Part shown: in pieces, positions 62,439 through 64,000 of the stretch
Position numbering within the stretch: position 1 is the stretch's first letter
Layout: each line of letters begins with the position of its first letter
Source of the DNA: Thiothrix subterranea
Lineage (GTDB): Bacteria; Pseudomonadota; Gammaproteobacteria; Thiotrichales; Thiotrichaceae
Assembly: GCF_030930995.1 (NCBI RefSeq)
Contig: NZ_CP133217.1
Coordinates: 496,001 to 560,000 of the forward strand
Length of the DNA: 64,000 bases
Direction of reading: 5' to 3'
Notes under the pieces: model-generated
What the model was told of the DNA's origin: nothing
What the model saw: the letters and a program-made list of their open reading frames with translations, nothing else
Database searches by the model: none
Translations under genes and position numbers: made by a program

Positions 62439-63692
62439 TTAGCGCCCTGACTCCCAATCATCAGGGGACGGTAAACGGGCGCGTTGCAAACGCAATACCT
62501 TGAACGTGCCATCGGCTTGTAACAAGGCATCAACTTCCACGGCATCCCCCACATTCAGCAAAGCAAACGCGGTGCTGGTCTGACGGTTGATCGCATCCCG
62601 CTCGCCCAGCAACATGCTCGCTTGATCGACCACAAACGTGCTACCTAATAACACGAAGCGTTGCCGAGCAGCGTCAATCGCAGTCAACGTGCCTTGCCAA
62701 CGGATGTCCGCCGGAGCAGATTTAGCATGGCGTAATGCCACACGGCTGGCTTGTAATGTACCGTTAGTATCAATCACGCCTTCGACTTCCACCGCCAAAT
62801 TCAATGCCAGTTCAGCGGCTTGCAAACCGTCAAAACGGGTATTGTTTTGCAGCATAACGGCTTGCCCATTCACACTAAAACGGCTGGCGGATTCGACGAC
62901 GGTGATAATTCCTTCCACTTCCAAGCGGGTATTTTGTGGAAATTCTTTGCGCGTGGGCTTCCAGCGCACTTTACTGGCCAATACCGTTTGGCCTTGCAAG
63001 GCGCTACGGGTTTCAACCTCCACCCATTGGGCGTTTTGCAACATTGCGCCGGGGGCAAAGCCCTCCAGTTGCGCCGTAGAATAATCCACCACCAGCTCCC
63101 CCAAGCGGAAGGCAGCAATATCGGTTTGCAACGCAGTAACACTACCCGACAGTTTGAGTAACGAGCCGTCCTGCGGGTAACGTTGCTGGCGCAAGCTCAG
63201 GCTGGATGCGGTAATACTACCCGCCGCATCACGAACCCCGGAAACTTCCACCACATTCCCCACCCGCAATTCACTGAGTTGCGTTAAGCCGTGCAATACC
63301 GTCAAGTTATCGACATTAACCACTTGCCCCATGACGGTGACACTCACAGTGTCGCGGGAGGGCGCGGTCACTTCCCCGACCAACAGACTGTCAAAGCTGA
63401 CTTGGGTCGCGGTACTGCTGCTGCCGTCAGCGGCTGGCACACCCGTTACAGTCACGAACTCGCCGACACTAAACGCCGCTTGCCCGCTGACTATTTCACC
63501 ATCACGGAAAAACGTGGCTTGGTCGACGTCATAACGCACCCCGTTCACATAAATGCTGCCAAACCCGGTGATACGCCCGCTGGAAATGCCCGTGCCACTC
63601 ATGCCACCTTCTACCAGCAGCAGCGCTTCTTCCACACAACTGCTGAGAAATAGGGCAGTGAATAACGTTACCAGCACCTGCTTAATCTTCAT
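62439..63692 (-). CDS. DUF5666 lipoprotein
   Basis: 417 residues: lipobox LFLSSC near 15-20, then several repeated beta-barrel-like DUF5666 units of ~60 residues (GRITGFGSIYVNGVRYDVD, then repeated VGNVVEVSGVRDAAGSITAS / VEVEGVIDTNGTLQASRV / VGDAVEVDALLQADGTFKV). Domain pattern seen as OB-like repeats. Function unknown; frequently next to DUF6502 genes. Its start overlaps the upstream DUF6502 gene by 11 nt. Confidence 0.82.
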   Translation of the reverse strand: MKIKQVLVTLFTALFLSSCVEEALLLVEGGMSGTGISSGRITGFGSIYVNGVRYDVDQATFFRDGEIVSGQAAFSVGEFVTVTGVPAADGSSSTATQVSFDSLLVGEVTAPSRDTVSVTVMGQVVNVDNLTVLHGLTQLSELRVGNVVEVSGVRDAAGSITASSLSLRQQRYPQDGSLLKLSGSVTALQTDIAAFRLGELVVDYSTAQLEGFAPGAMLQNAQWVEVETRSALQGQTVLASKVRWKPTRKEFPQNTRLEVEGIITVVESASRFSVNGQAVMLQNNTRFDGLQAAELALNLAVEVEGVIDTNGTLQASRVALRHAKSAPADIRWQGTLTAIDAARQRFVLLGSTFVVDQASMLLGERDAINRQTSTAFALLNVGDAVEVDALLQADGTFKVLRLQRARLPSPDDWESGR

Positions 63693-64000
63693 GTTTTACA
63701 TCCTTGTTGGTGTTAACGGGCTGCTCAAAATAATAGATGCCAACACCCGCCTGCATTCGTCCTGTGCCACCTATTTCTGGATTACTGTCGCGGTCATGCT
63801 GGTAAAGCCAAGCATTGAAGCGCAGCAGCAATTGTTGTGCATCGCGTTGCACAAAGGCTCTGAATTCCGGTAACACCTCTTGGGGCAGGTTGTCGTAACT
63901 CACCTTACGTTGGTAACGCACATTCTCAGGGTTATCCGTGGTTAAGTTATGGTCGATCGTGTTAATCAGTAACGGCACATCCAGCCCTAACAACGCTACT
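63682..64000 (-). CDS. DUF6502 family protein, 5' end beyond the window
   Basis: C-terminal ~106 residues, open to the window edge: NVRYQRKVSYDNLPQE, LPEFRAFVQRDAQQLLLRFN, GTGRMQAGVGIYYFEQPV. It resembles the C-terminal part of DUF6502 proteins, the usual upstream neighbour of DUF5666 genes; function unknown. Overlaps the DUF5666 start by 11 nt. Confidence 0.7.
   Translation of the reverse strand, partial: VALLGLDVPLLINTIDHNLTTDNPENVRYQRKVSYDNLPQEVLPEFRAFVQRDAQQLLLRFNAWLYQHDRDSNPEIGGTGRMQAGVGIYYFEQPVNTNKDVKHED

Noticed and set aside
1-64000. CRISPR array
   Set aside because: The palindromic repeats are widely spaced, differ from each other and have no regular spacers or cas genes.
1-64000. 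rRNA or tRNA genes
   Set aside because: No tRNA cloverleaf or rRNA segment was recognised by eye; a covariance-model search would decide.

Overview
This 64 kb window looks like chromosome from a filamentous, sulfur-oxidising gammaproteobacterium of the Thiothrix/Thiotrichales type. That is inferred from protein content: DAB-type inorganic-carbon pump genes, a full rnf operon, tandem pilT/pilU genes, hslVU, gammaproteobacterial-type GlnE and YggS, moderately high GC, and many short palindromic intergenic repeats. No rRNA or tRNA gene was seen, so the assignment is not proven. No CRISPR array was seen.

Layout. 1-11955 (+): six tightly coupled genes, dabA(5'-cut)-dabB-dabA-dabB followed by two NuoM/NuoL-like membrane subunits, probably one proton- or Na+-coupled CO2/bicarbonate uptake system with duplicated modules. 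11958-18026: a small exported DUF1566 protein, a bioD-like gene behind a 31-bp perfect palindrome, three tandem type IV pilus retraction ATPases (pilT, pilU and a second pilU-like), yggS and a DUF4124 protein. 18334-29716 (+): an rnf operon in the order B-[1,642-aa pyruvate:ferredoxin oxidoreductase-like gene]-C-D-G-E-A-[NqrM-like]-[plant-type ferredoxin:NADP reductase]. The enzymes flanking and inside the Rnf genes would join a 2-oxoacid, NAD(P)H, ferredoxin and the membrane ion gradient.

29726-34920 is accessory DNA: a SEFIR-STAND-TPR protein whose gene carries two different dispersed palindromic repeats in frame, an RHH/PIN toxin-antitoxin pair, and an AAA_14/DUF4143 ATPase. GlnE follows. 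37648-39984 is a 2.3 kb composite of two inverted copies of one DDE insertion sequence, flanked by an exact 9-bp target duplication, inserted into the last codons of a hybrid histidine kinase; an overlapping FIST-domain sensor gene lies upstream of the kinase.

42902-52425 is mostly housekeeping: a 40-residue membrane peptide not previously listed, hslVU behind a sigma32-like promoter, DUF971, pyrC, a GST, hisI, a TSUP permease, dps, a membrane-anchored degenerate receiver protein, and the NAD salvage pair nadM-nudix/nadV. 52497-53851 is an ATPase + PIN pair with an AT-rich core. 53848-64000 holds yidD, a zinc-ribbon membrane protein, a TPMT-type methyltransferase with an XRE regulator, a ChaN-PDZ protein divergent from an M1-like peptidase, then a minus-strand run of exported proteins (HupE/UreJ, DUF3500 lipoprotein, EF-hand protein, DUF5666 lipoprotein, partial DUF6502).

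Five kinds of dispersed inverted repeat occur; they resemble REP/MITE elements and one gene has absorbed two of them as coding sequence.
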